In this document: positions 31,761 through 43,366 of the stretch, piece by piece
Layout: each line of letters opens with the position of its first letter
Numbering within the stretch: the stretch's first letter is position 1
Assembly (NCBI GenBank): GCA_014529385.2
Contig: CM043947.1
Location: forward strand, 118,895,273 to 118,959,272
Length of the DNA stretch: 64,000 nt
Source of the DNA: Adiantum capillus-veneris
Taxonomy: Eukaryota; Streptophyta; Polypodiopsida; Polypodiales; Pteridaceae
Direction: 5' to 3'
Position numbers and translations under genes: made by a program
The notes under the pieces: model-generated
What the model saw: the letters and a program-made list of their open reading frames with translations, nothing else
The model's database searches: none
Told to the model about the DNA's origin: nothing

Positions 31761-33270
31761 CACTACAAATGCAGCTTTTGTTGAGTCTTCTGGGAAAGGA
31801 GACTATGATGCTGATGTTGATGTAGAATGGGCTTTTAGTGTAGAGTGTACCTATAATCCTGATGTCCATGATGCATGCATGTCAGTTGCTATAGATTCAC
31901 ATCTGTGGTGTTTTGATAGTGGTGCTACAAAGCACATTACCTCACATCGTGGTTTGTTCACCTCTCTTGAGTCTGTTGCTCATGGGAATAGGTGACTTGT
32001 GCCAACAATGCCTCTTAGCCTATTCAAGGAGTTGGAAAGATTGTGCTTACTACTGCAAATGGAAATTCTTTCACACTTGTTGATGGACTTTTTGTCTGTA
32101 TCTGCATTTGCTAAACTTGTTCTTGTAGTCAAATTTGTGGATGACAGATGTAAAGTACATGAACTCAGTTTCGGTGATGAAATTGTTGCATCTGGCATTT
32201 TATACCGTGGGCTATATAAGATCACTTTGTATGACAAGTGTGGGCAAAATTTTGCAAATGTAGTTTTGGATTCAAAATCTATTTCAGATGCAAAACTTTG
32301 GCATGCACATTTTGGTCATATGAATTTTTCCAGTTTGCTGCATTTGCAAAAATCTGATATGGTTGCTTCTTTGACGCCTCTTGAAGCACCTGTCAAACAT
32401 GTTTGTGAAGACTGTATTTTGGGTAAGATGCAGCATTCTAAATTTCTAGAGGATGGTTCCATTATTAGGGACACATGCAGGTTGCACCTTGTGCATAGTG
32501 ATGTTTGTGGGCCCATGCAAACTCCATCCTTGGGTAATTACCCTTACTTCATGAATTTAATTGATGATTACTCCAAGCATGCATGGGTATTTTTGCTTAA
32601 AGTGAAGTCCGAAGTATTTATGTGCTTCAAACAATTTTTGGCTATGGCTAAAAATGTCTCAAAATGTACTATGGGCACCCTCCATTCAGATCGAGGGGGG
32701 AAGTATATGTCTCATAAATTTAATGCATTTCTAGCTAGTTGTGAGATAAAACACCAATGTAGAGTGCCTTATACACCTCAACAAAATGGTGTTGCTGAGA
32801 GGAGAAATAGGTCACTTACAAAAATGGGCATGATGTATGGTCAAAAGTCAAGCTTTGCCGCATTCTTTTTGGCTTGAGGGCATCATGTGTGCCACTTATG
32901 TACTAAATAGGTTTCCTACGAAAGCTTTGCAGTCTATTACTCCATATGAAGCATGGCATGATAGAAAGCCTTCTATTAGGCACATGCGTGTTTTTGGCTG
33001 TTTGGCATATGCTTTGGTGTCACAAACACAACGCAAAAAAGTGGATGATAAGGTTGTCAAATGTATTTTGTTTGTTATAGTGCTGAAAGCAAAGGTTATA
33101 GGTTGTATCATCCACAAAAAAAGCATATTTTGGTTTCATGAGATGTGTTTTTGGAAGATTCTGTTCAACCCTTGCTGTCATGTACTAGAGACAATAATGT
33201 AACCTCACAAGACATGTATGACACTTTGTTGCCTCTTTTCTGTGGTGGAAGTTTGAACGTAAATTCCAAT
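31761..33270 (+). pseudogene. Copia B protease and integrase
   Basis: The protease motif WCFDSGATKHIT lies near 31900, followed by a frameshift at about 31995. In the next frame VSVSAFAKL-type pre-integrase text leads to LWHAHFGHMNF and CEDCILGKM (HHCC zinc module), then HSDVCGPM (first Asp), HSDRGGKY (second Asp) and GVAERRNRS (Glu). All three catalytic residues are present. Another frameshift near 32850 carries the integrase C-terminus (HSFWLEGIMCATYVLNR, VFGCLAYAL) to about 33120. The rest to 33270 is decayed. Confidence 0.85.
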
Positions 33271-33277
33271 CAGGCAA

Positions 33278-35079
33278 ATGTATAGCCTATGGGGGTTTCT
33301 GAAAAATGTTACAGATCAAACTATCACTGATGCAGATGTACATGATGTACATGATGTACTTGATGAGGAAAGGGTTGAGAATGAGCAAGCTAGAGGTATG
33401 CCTAAATGGCTGGTGCATACTTTACGTGACAGTAAATTGGATGCACCTTTGTCTAGTCGTACTCGTTCAGGTTCTCGCCACACATCTTATGCATCACATT
33501 GTTATGATTTGGATGTGTCTAGCTTACATGATGTTGAGGAACCTCTGTCTTTTGGTGAAGCACAAAATTCAGAAAATTGGATGGCTGCCATGCAATCAAA
33601 ATATGATGCACTTAAAGAAAATGACACATGGACTTTATGCGATTTGCCTCCTCAAAAAAAGGCCATTTGTACGGAGTGGATTTACAAGTTGAAACGCAAG
33701 CTGGATTGTGAGATTGATCGCTGTAAGGCTCGACTTGTTACAAATGGTTATGCACAACAAAAAGGCATAGATTATGAAGAGAATTTTTTTCCCACTTGTC
33801 GTATGACTAGTGTGCATTTTCTATGTGCATTGGCAGCTCATTTTGGTTGGGATGTACATCAATCCAATATTGTTACCGCTTTCTTGAATGGTGACATTTT
33901 TGAGAAATTCTACGTAACGCAGCGTAACGGTTTTGTTAAGAAAGGACAAGAGGACAAAGTGTGCAGATGTAAGAAGGCTTTGTTTGGGTTGAAGCAATCT
34001 CCTCGTGCTTGGTATGAGAAAGATGACACTCATTTGGTCAAACGAGGCTTTCGTAACAATTCAACAAAAAGCACATTGTATGTCAAGCGTGAGGGTGATG
34101 TACTTCTCATTGTTGTTCTTTATGTGGATGATTGGTTGATCATTGGTCCCAATGAGGCACATATTGCTGAATTTAAGGCTGATTTGAATGCTACTTTCAA
34201 GATGAAAGATTTGGGGCTATTGCATCATTACTTGGGCATACACTTTAAGCAGTGGGATGGTGGTATTTCCTTGTGTCAAAAAAGTTACATAGAGACATTG
34301 CTATGTAAGTTTGGACTTGAGGATTGCAAACCTATTGCCACTCGCATGGAAACAGATCAGAAGTTGAGTCTACATGATGCTGGTGATCCCGCTGATGTCA
34401 CTTTTACCAAACTGCTGTTGGATGCCTCATTTATGTATGCAACATGAGGCCAAATATTTAGTTTGTAGTCTCATAGGTCAGCTAATTTATGTATAGACTA
34501 CGGTTTAAGCATCGATAGGCTATCAAGAGGATTTTTTGCTACTTGACTGACACTTTACATCTTGGCTTATTTTATCCCAAGGAGGATCATTGCCACCAAA
34601 CTTACATGCTTTTTCAGACTTAGATTGGGCTGGTTGTTTTGACACATGAGTGTTTCAAAGTGGTTTTTGTTTCATGCTTGACAGTTCATGTATATCATGG
34701 TTGAGCAAGAAGCAACCTACTATGGCCACTTCTAGTTGTGAGGCTGAGTACATGGTAGTCTTCACAACTACGGTTGAGTGTGTATGGCTTAGACGCCTTA
34801 TGGATGATTTGGGTGTTGGAAAAAGACACTACCAACACTATCTACACTGACAGTCAGAGCACATTGGCAATTTCAAGGAACCCAATTTTTCATGCTCACA
34901 CAAAGCACATTGAGGTGCATTACCACTATGTCAGGGATAGGCTCTTAGCAAGAGAGATGAACTTGGCTTATGTGCCAACACAGGACAATCTTGCAGATCT
35001 TTTCACAAAGGCATTGTCTCGTGAGAAGTTTGAAGCTTGCCACAAAGCTTTGGGCTTACTCCCCTTTGTGGATTGATCA
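33278..35079 (+). pseudogene. Copia B reverse transcriptase and RNase H
   Basis: RT occupies 33278-34447: WMAAMQSKYDAL, KARLVTNGYAQQKGIDY, QSNIVTAFLNGD, LFGLKQSPRAWY and catalytic YVDD near 34121. A stop at 34445 and a frameshift follow. RNase H appears at 34650-35079 with SSCEAEYM (Glu), IYTDSQSTLAISRNP (Asp), HTKHIEVHYHYVRD and NLADLFTKALSREKF. A second frameshift lies near 34840. It ends at TGA 35077, 73 bp before the middle LTR. The PPT before that LTR reads CAGGGGGGAATT. Confidence 0.85.
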
Positions 35080-35152
35080 TGTCCTTAAGGCATGTCACTT
35101 CCCTTACTCTATGTGCCAGCTCTCGTTCACCACATAACTCCAGGGGGGAATT

Positions 35153-35381
35153 TGTTACCATATACATGTGGTAGTGATGTGTGTGAACACACTTAGGACC
35201 GCCAGGGCATTTTTTCCCTCATTAGGAGGTTTTTTCCCCCCGTGCATTGTATATATGCCGATCACTCTAGGGCTATCTATCTTTCCACTGCACACTAAGT
35301 ATAACACTCTCTGTTGTGTGCCTTAAGCTTCCTTCGTCTTCACCAAGCTGTGTGTGTTTTCTTGCAACCCTAATTCCAACA
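35153..35381 (+). repeat. Copia B LTR 2 (middle)
   Basis: 229 bp, TGTTACC...TTCCAACA, directly after a purine tract. It is followed by ACGTCGATGAACC, which is not a primer-binding site and not a target duplication. Confidence 0.9.
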
Positions 35382-36179
35382 ACGTCGATGAACCTTTGTT
35401 CTTTTGATAAAGCACAAAATTCAAAAAATTGAACGGCTTCACCAAATGGATGCCTCATTTATGTATGCAACACGAGGCTGGATATTCAATTTGTAGTCCC
35501 ACAGGTCAGTTGATTTATGCATAGCCTAGGTCTAAGCATTGGCAGGCTGTCAAGAGGCTTTTCCGCTACTTAAGTGGCACTTTACATCTTGGCTTATTTC
35601 ATCCCAAGGGGGATCATTGCCACCAGACTTACATGCTTTTTCATACTCAAATTGGGTTGATTGTTTAGACACGTGAGTGTTTTGAAGTGGTTTTTGTTTC
35701 ATGCTTGACAGTTCATGTATATCATGGTTGAGCAAGAAGCAACCTACTATGGCCACTGCTAGTTGTGAGGCTAAGTACATGGTAGTCTTCACAACTATGA
35801 TTGAGTGTGTATGGCTTAGACACCTAATGGATGATTTGGGTGTTGGATAGGACACTATCAACACTATCTACACTGACAGTCCCGAGCGCATTGGCAGTTG
35901 CAAGGAACCAAATTTTTCATGCTCTCACAAAGAACATTGAGGTGCATTACCACTATGTCAGGGAGAGGCTCTTAGCAGGAGAGATCAACTTGGCTTATGT
36001 GCCAACACAGGACAATCTTGCAGATCTTTTCACAAAGGCATTGTCTCGTGAGAAGTTCGAAGCTTGCCGCAAAGCTTTGGGCCTACTCCTCTTTGTGGAT
36101 TGATCATGTCCTCAGGGCATGTCACTTCCCTTTACTCTATGTGCTAGCTCTCGTTCACCACATCATTCCAGGGGGGATT
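35382..36179 (+). pseudogene. Copia B second internal region, deleted remnant
   Basis: It begins with sequence matching first-copy position about 33531 (GATGAACCTTTGTTCTTTTG...), runs about 60 bp, then jumps to the equivalent of about 34405 (ATGGATGCCTCATTTATGTA), so about 820 bp of RT is missing. The rest parallels first-copy RNase H: SCEAKYMVVFTT, FHALTKNIEVHYHYVRER and NLADLFTKALSREKF, ending at TGA 36101. The leader, gag, protease and integrase of this unit are absent. Confidence 0.85.
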
Positions 36180-36407
36180 TGTTACCATATACATGTGGTA
36201 GTGATGTGTCTGAACACACTTAGGACCATCGGGGCATTTTTTCTCTCACTAGGAGGTTTTTCTCCCCGTGCATTGTATATACGCCCATCACTCGAGGGCT
36301 ACCTATCTTTCCATTGCACAGTAAGTAATACACTCTTTGTTGGTTGCCTTGAGCTTCCTTCGTCTTCTCCAACTTGTGTGTGTTTTCTCGCAACCCTAAT
36401 TCCAACA
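36180..36407 (+). repeat. Copia B LTR 3
   Basis: 228 bp, TGTTACC...TTCCAACA, after CAGGGGGGATT. Followed by GGCTA, the target duplication shared with LTR 1. Confidence 0.92.
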
Positions 36408-36974
36408 GGCTAGAGAAGAGCCGATGCCGCTCTTGCTCGATCTATCTCCAAGTAAAACAAAGTTTGGAAGTCGAGGGATCAAGGAAACACCATCGGAGAA
36501 AATCCGCTCTGGATAAGGGGGTGGGAGGAAAGCTGATGGCGAAGCTATGCTGGAGGAGAGCCAAACCGCTCTCGCTATGTCAAAGCTGAGAAAAACATCG
36601 AAGCACACTTTCAAAGCTGAACAAAAGTGCATCAATGAGGTAGCTGCCACGTCGCCTAGTCAATGCCCAATCATAGAAGGACACCAAAATGCTGAGAAGA
36701 ATGTCAAAAGCCGATGCTGGGAAGAAATTTGAGAGCCGATGTCAAAAACAAATTGCCACCAGAGGATTGTGTCGATGTCGGGGGAAGACCCGAGCTTACT
36801 TGCCCATGCTTGCACACGCCTGTGTGTGTGTGCGCGTGCACACCAAGTGCACATTCTCTCTCCCTTCTCTCCGCGACCAAGAGAGTTCCAAATCTCTCTT
36901 TCTCTCTCTCTCTTTCCGCTTTTGTATGAAGAGCTGCCAAGGCTTTACTATCTCCAAAGTCGGCTCTTCGCTCT

Positions 36975-37002
36975 CTTAAGAGTGTGTGAACACACTCTTA
37001 AG
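36975..37002. repeat. Inverted repeat, 13-bp stem, 2-base loop
   Basis: CTTAAGAGTGTGT, GA, ACACACTCTTAAG: a perfect stem with almost no loop. Confidence 0.9.
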
Positions 37003-37643
37003 GGGAGAAATTTTCCCCCCTTAATTTCTCCTTCTTCTCTGAGAGAACACTGTAAGTGTGTGTGTATCACACACACTCAAGCTCCAAATCCACAACGCTA
37101 TTGTTGGTTAATTTCCAGGTCTACCAAGTAGCATCAAATCTAGCATTGCTGCTTGTGAGCTTGACTCTCCTCTTCAATTCAGCTTGTAAGCTCTAATTGC
37201 TTTGTGTGTGTTTGTGTGTACACACACACACCACCACCACCACACAACCAAAATATTGTTTGTTGCCTTTGATTGGATTCTCTGCAGCTACCCAGCTACA
37301 CTCTCAAGCTTGCTCGATGATCTCCAATGCTCTCCAAGCTGTTGTAGCTTTAGCTCACTTCAACTCATGAGCTCCCAAATCCAATTGTGAACTTGATTTG
37401 ACAAGAATTAGAGCTACTACTAGTTTTTCCCTGATTTGCTGCTCACCTTAGCCTAATTTTTCCTGCCTAGTGCTCAATTTCTTCTGTTTTTGATGGTCTT
37501 TTCAAGCTTTCAATTGCTTCCAATTTTCCCTCTACTGCTTTTGATTCATTGCACCAATTTTCATATCCTACTCATAGTTGCTAGATGCCCCTTGATTATT
37601 GCCCACTTACTCACTTGCCGATTTGGTTGCAACGACTGTATGT

Positions 37644-37751
<108 letters not shown>

Positions 37752-38233
37752 CCAAGCTTTGATTTGCTTGCTTGCTGCTGCACATTAGACAAAGCTCCCC
37801 CAAAATCTATCGTATGCAGATGGACTTATGTTGCCATGCCTTGGAGCAAGCATGTGACTTTTGGATCCAAAGGGGGAGCCAAATTTTTTTCCACTGACTT
37901 TCTTCTTTAGAGAGAACTATTTGGATAGCAGTGGAATCTTCTTCATACTTGACCAGGTTCCCATGGATGTGTCATCTTTGAGGAGATGGATTGGTTGATT
38001 TGTTGTGCCTTTTGCAATTACAATTTACACATTTATCTTAGTATTGTCAACAAAGCTATCTATGAGAGGACTTTATTGTGAGGCCAAGGGCTAAGTGGGA
38101 AGCTGACATGGGGGCAACCCTATAAGCAAAGGGTAGGATGGCTATGTAGAGTATTGATTTCCACACCCTAATGCCATTTGTGGTATCAAAGTGAGGAAAA
38201 CTTTGAGAAGGGGGGAAGGTCGTGGATGCTTTT

Positions 38234-39045
38234 TGTGGGACGGTAGTCTAACCTCACTATCCTATCTTATGATAGTTTTAGCGAGAACCACGATTAAATT
38301 ATCAATCCATGGGATGAAGTTGACTCGACTAGTGCATAGAGGCTACAAGAGGTTGTCAATCTCTTACAAAACAACTAACAACTTGCATCTATCTCAAGCT
38401 ACACTCAAGTGACTGAAATCACCAAAAGCCAATCGCTCATCGGCAAACAAATCACATCCGTTACAGCATCAAATGACATCCAAATGTAACGAAACTTCTA
38501 GGACAAGTTTATAAGACCTTAGCATACATGCTTATGGTCTCAAACCCTACTTTAGGTCAAGTACCAAAATCACGATTATTAACAACAATGGATTTTTGAC
38601 CTAGTCGTTTTTGACCCAGAATGCATCTAAATGCTCAGCAATGATGCCGCAATACCCCGCATATGCTTAGTTTTTTATTGTGAAGTGTAAATTCCTACTT
38701 ATGATGAAATTAGGCCGCGGGTCAGCGATGCGAAAAGCTACAAATTACTGTGATGTGTTTACGTCAATGCATAGAGCTGTCGTTAGCTCACACTATATTT
38801 CATTATCCAAAAGCTACAAATTACTGTGATGTGTTTACGTCAATGCGTAGAGCTGTCGTTAGCTCACACTATATTTCATTATTCAAAAACTTACAAATAA
38901 CTTACAAAAATTGGCTCATCAATTACAAGGTTTATCCGAAAAATAGGAGTTACAATATTCCCAATTTATCAAAAATAATAAATGTTTTACAATGAGAGCT
39001 CCAAAAAATGGTATTCATGGTAACCGTGTTAGCTTGTTGCTAACA
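38234..39045 (-). repeat. Gypsy B 3' LTR
   Basis: 812 bp. Element-sense start TGTTAGCAACAAGC after the PPT, end CCGTCCCACA. Compared with the 5' LTR it has a tandem duplication of about 76 bp (units at about 38731 and 38808, beginning AAAAGCTACAAATTACTGTG) and lacks two segments of about 85 and 115 bp that include the presumed TATA region (GGTATAAAAGCC). Confidence 0.95.
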
Positions 39046-42000
39046 TTCCCCCCCTCCTTGCCTGTGTCGTCCCTTGACATAGCTTTATGGGCTGAAGTAG
39101 TCTTCGGGGTTGAGGGCTGGCGAGGCGGTCTTTAAACGCATTGAGTGCCTTTTGGTCTCTGATCTTTCTTTCTTTATCTGGCACTTGCAGGAACTGCATG
39201 GTGACTTTGTTCTTCAGCTCCACTATTGAGTAGCCTACAAACCGTGATGTTAGGTTGCTGATCACTGGCCCAAATATTTTCGTTCTCCAAGTGAAGAATC
39301 CTGTGTAGAACGCTTCCTCGAACGCCAAAATATTGTGAGAAGGTAAAAACATGCATCTAATGTAGAAGCCATAGAGTACTTCTTTGGAAGGTTGCCCACT
39401 GAGATCATAGCACAACCCTTTTTTGCCCTCGAGGAATGACATCTAAGGGGTGCCTGCTTGCTTTGGCTCATGGAACACTTCGATGTAGGTGAGCAGCATT
39501 CGGTAGATTTTATACAACATAGCACAAGATAAAATAAATCTGGTAGACTTTTAAAGAATGACATGGCACCCTTTAGGGTTTTCACCATGTACTCTTCCGT
39601 CGGTGGGCTCTTTTTTGGAGCAGGCAATCTGGGGTAATTTAGCCAAGTTGGCCGCTTCTTCAATAGTGCCTCATGTTCTATCCAGGTCCTTAATCTTGGT
39701 ATAGGACAGAAGGTTGGATCCTTTTGGAGGGCTGCAGGTTCTCTTATGAACAGAATCAAGTACCTTGGATTCTTGTTCAACCAGCTCAGCCTCCACTTCG
39801 GGTGGTCTTGATCTGCGCCCTCGATTTGCATGTCCGTGTAAAGCCTTTCTTTTACCTGTAGTAGCTCCACTTTAATCACAGGGTAGGGTAGGGATTGTTG
39901 GTGCCATTACACATTGATTTGATTGGGAGTGAGTTGTGTGACATTGACGGAATGAAGTACTCTAAGCTCCCAATCCATTGCTGCCTTCCACTGCTCATCT
40001 ACTTCTTGTGTAATTTTCTCCTTCAGTGCATCTTCCTCAGCCTTTGAGAGATGGATCATTGGCATTGTGTTTGCTTCGATAATGTGTATTTGAAACTCCT
40101 CCTTGCCACTTAGCTCTTCAGTTGGCTGTGTCTCCGCCGTCTCGGTGAATGAAATTGAGGGGATTTCTATTTGAGATTGCTCTGAAGTGCCTGCCTCTTC
40201 TTGTTCCGGCCGTCTCTCTCTTAATAGTTGGTTGACTCTCTTGAGTTCTGCTATTTCTTTTAGCAGCTCGTTTTCTTTTTGGACCCGCATTAAAGCCAAG
40301 TCTCGACGCTGAGACTGCTCCAATTCTAGCTCCAGCTCGAGGTTTGTATTCTTCTTCTCTAATGCCTTGTAGACCTCGTCTGTTCCTTTGATCGAGGCCA
40401 CGGCTGGTTTTTCTCTTATTTGCCACAAGAATATCTCCTGATCATGTATCCTTTGTTCTGAGTAATGTAGGGAAGCATTTGCCACATCTAACTATACCTG
40501 AATTTTTTGAACTAAGAGGGTTGTAGTGAGAAGTTCATTTGTAACTTTTGTCAGTTGCTCGTCTTTTGCTTTGCATGCATTTGAAAATTTTTTAAGCAAC
40601 TCACCAAGCTCTTCCATCTCTTTTTGTTGCTTATCTCTTGCGAGATGATGTTGATCAGCTTCCGCTTTCAACTTGCCTTTGTAGATTGATGATGATGTTA
40701 AGTTGGTCGTCTAACTCCCCTTGGAGTGCGTCAATCACCATCTCTAATTCCTTGGCCCTTGTGCTACAACTTAGTGCTGCTGAGCAAAGTCGTTCAGTCA
40801 TATCGTGCATTTGCTTAGCATATCCGTTCACTTGAAGGATCACTTCATCGTTTGATTGCCAGTTTTCGTCGTGTGCCATCTGACTTGATGTTTCTGTTGC
40901 TTCTTGTGTGTCCTTGGGCGGCGTCATGGCGGCTTGCTGTTTCCCTAGGCTTCGTGGATGCCTCGGCCTTCTCTTGCTGTGTTGAGGTAAAGGGTGTTTC
41001 CTTAACCTCTTGTTCTCTTGTGTGCTCAAACATTGTGGTGTCCTCTTCTGGTGTAGGGCTGGCTTCCCTTTCTCACTCTTTGTCGTGCTCTATTTGATGC
41101 TCTTGAGTAGGCTCGGCTGCCTGGTGTGTTGTTTCTATTGCATCTTGTTGTTCAGGTTCTGTCTCTTTTGTTGGCTCAGTTGTTGTGGTTCTAATTGCTA
41201 GTGATGGTGGTGGGCTAGGCATGGGGTGGTCTTGGTGTTCACAAACTGGAGAAGAGATGCAGGGAGACACATCACCTCGAGCATGTTGTGTTTCTCCTTG
41301 TGCAGTGGATTCCTCTGCTTGATTTTTTTGTTCCATCGCCTCTTTTGATTTTCTCGGCTCTTCGTGGGCTTCCTTTAGTTTCAAAGCTTCTTCTTCTTGG
41401 TACATCTTTTCCAAGGATTCTGTGGGATCTTCAACCTGCTTCCTAGTGTGCTGCTTGGTTCTAGGCCCTTTAAGCTCAATAGGCACCCACTTTTCCGGGT
41501 CCTTTCCTTGTGCTTGGCGGCTGTATTGGTAAGAGTGTTTTTTTTGTTCAAACCTGGCTTGCTTTTGCACAGGTTCCTCTTGGTGTGTTGCCATGACTTT
41601 TCTCTTCATCTCCTCTATTCGCGCTCTCCTTTCCTCGTTATCCAAGCTTTCACTGTTGTGTCGCTCTGGCGAGCTCTCAACAGAATCTTCATCTGATTTG
41701 TATGATCTCTCGGCAAATTTTGTAGCTCGAAAAGATGGTTGTGCTGACACTATCCAAGTATTCTGATTTAGGGTAGGTGGCAAGTTGTCGGCCATGCCGA
41801 TGGCATGGTAGGCAATTCTTGTTAAGACCTCTGGTGCACCCAGGTATGTGATTTTTCCTTCTTTCTTTGTCCCTTTCAGTGTGGACAAAACATAATGGAC
41901 GTGGTGAATCGGTTGCCTGGTGGTTGATATAAGGACTTGGGTAAAGGTTGTGGCAACCGCATGATTTGGGTGTTGTATATCTTGGTGGCCTCTTAGCAAG

Positions 42001-42576
42001 GAAGTGGAAGTGTTGGTGGTACAACCTTGCGGGCTCTTCTACGTGTTTGTGAATAAGGTCTACAAATGTAGCCGCGGCGGTTTCTTTGGTGAAAGTTCTG
42101 GCCATCTTCCTATCTCTTGCCCTCATTGTCATTCCTTCTGTTGGCAGTCCGAGTGCTTCTGTCACTATCTCCTTGGCGATCACAACTTTAACCTTATTCC
42201 CTTGTGTGTCAGAGATTTGAGCGGTCCCATCTTCTTTGATTGTGGAAAAAAGCTCGTAAGCCTTTTGGAAGTCCACTCCACAAGGCTCTTGTTCATAAAA
42301 ATCCCTGAGTCCTAGCCTTCGGTTGGCTTCTTTGGTCTCGGGTTTTGTGGCGACATCATATACTTCTCTGGGTAGAAGTTGCAGCTCTACCTGATGTCCT
42401 TCCTCGCTCTTGAATTGGCCGGTGAACACTGTGGTGTGATGATCTTATAGCTGATCTCTTAAAAGATAGGTTGCCTTGGTGATTTGGAATGAATCGGGGT
42501 CCAATTGGTATGTTGGTAGATCTTGCAACTTCTCTTTCTGGTTGAGCTTCTTCTTGGCCCTCTCTGCTGCTTGCAT
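39029..42576 (-). pseudogene. Gypsy B ORF3, long extra ORF between pol and 3' LTR
   Basis: About 1180 codons in several frames. The start is ATG 42576 (MQAAERAKKKLNQ), directly after a good acceptor (CTGAACAG/GAGCC), so a spliced message is likely. Region 1 (42430-41690) is globular, with ELFSTIKEDG, EALGLPTEG and LARGHQDIQHPNHAVAT-like text, recalling the plant-transposon domain seen in Athila ORFs. Region 2 (41690-40490) is Glu/Lys/Gln-rich and coiled-coil. Region 3 (40080-39029) is the domain shared with gypsy A (SLPYP, PTWLNYPRL, YDLSGQPSKEV, YTGFFT, IFGP). The frame crosses the PPT and ends at TAA 39029, 17 bp inside the LTR. Stops at 42447 (TAA) and after NV near 39907 (TAA, where gypsy A has Gln), and frameshifts near 42000, 41030 and 39450. 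No signal or transmembrane segment. Confidence 0.75.
39046..39057 (-). promoter_or_regulatory. Gypsy B polypurine tract
   Basis: Element-sense GGAGGGGGGGAA lies directly before the 3' LTR. It is inside the ORF3 frame (ARRGGM). Confidence 0.9.
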
Positions 42577-42764
42577 GGCTCCTGTTCAGTGAATAGAGTG
42601 TCAAAGTTAGTAGATTTAACAGGTTTTTTTAATGAAATGTCCTGTAGTCTCAAATACTGGAAATTTTGGTCCAATTTGCTTCACATCAATTTTTGAACAA
42701 GCATAGATGGATAAAAACATGTAAGGAACAAAATTATAAAGTCCAAACAAAAATTGCAACCAAA

Positions 42765-42786
42765 GTAAATAATCGCGATTATTTAC
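42765..42786. repeat. 22-bp palindrome, gypsy B type, spacer copy 1 (perfect)
   Basis: Arm GTAAATAAT, centre CGCG, arm ATTATTTAC. Confidence 0.95.
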
Positions 42787-43058
42787 AGCTTAGTAATTTT
42801 TTTAACTTTTTGCAAATTTGACATGACAGGCATGAAGTATATACCAAATAGATACTCTAAGTGAAATATGGGCTGATTTGGATGCATAGGATAAAAATGG
42901 TATCAGATTTTGGCTTTAGGTTTGTGAAACAGTAGATATAAAGGAAATTTGAGATTTTGAGTCCCAAATTTGTTTAAACTTGGTTAGTGGGCTTAGCACA
43001 TCATGTACTTTGGATGTATAATGGCAAAATAGCAAAATTCTCCCATTTTGGCATGAAA

Positions 43059-43080
43059 GTAAATAATTGCGATTATTAAC
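43059..43080. repeat. 22-bp palindrome, gypsy B type, spacer copy 2
   Basis: Arm GTAAATAAT, centre TGCG, arm ATTATTAAC. It lies 294 bp from spacer copy 1. Confidence 0.9.
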
Positions 43081-43344
43081 TTTTCTACCAAAATCAACAT
43101 TTTTTGGCAAAACTTGGTGCTAAGCATTGTATAGACCTTGTGTATGGGATATGAGGTGATTTGGATCAAGCATTGTGGTCCATAACTCAAAAATTGGTTT
43201 GCAAAGACTTCTTTGCGTTTTTTTAAGCAATTTTCCAAGTTATATGTGATCATTTTGGCTCATACTTGTTTTTTGGCATGTACTAGGTGTGTACAAATGA
43301 TATGTGAGGTGATGATGCAACTTTCAAGCCAAATTGATGCAAAA

Positions 43345-43366
43345 GTAAATAATCGTGATTACTTAC
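43345..43366. repeat. 22-bp palindrome, gypsy B type, spacer copy 3
   Basis: Arm GTAAATAAT, centre CGTG, arm ATTACTTAC. It lies 286 bp from spacer copy 2. Confidence 0.9.

Larger units (their letters stand above)
30246..36407 (+). mobile_element. Copia B: Ty1/copia element with three LTRs
   Basis: Structure: LTR 30246-30473, internal region with gag-PR-INT-RT-RH, LTR 35153-35381, a short remnant of a second internal region, LTR 36180-36407. GGCTA occurs directly before the first LTR (30241-30245) and directly after the third (36408-36412), so the outer LTRs are the ends of one insertion. The middle LTR has no such duplication. Integrase before RT is the Ty1/copia order. All reading frames are broken, and the LTRs differ visibly from one another, so this is older than copia C. 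Confidence 0.9.

Noticed and set aside
36975-37002. Perfect short-loop inverted repeat as a bacterial-type terminator
   Set aside because: No following T run, and the eukaryotic context makes this reading inappropriate.
41397-41696. Hydrophobic + strand frames opposite ORF3 (also 40852-41201, 42004-42315)
   Set aside because: They are antisense to the Glu/Lys-rich ORF3 coding strand, which produces Leu/Phe/Ser-rich shadows.
39029-42576. ORF3 as a retroviral-type envelope gene
   Set aside because: Position fits, but no signal peptide, transmembrane helix or furin-like site can be seen. The content is coiled coil and globular.
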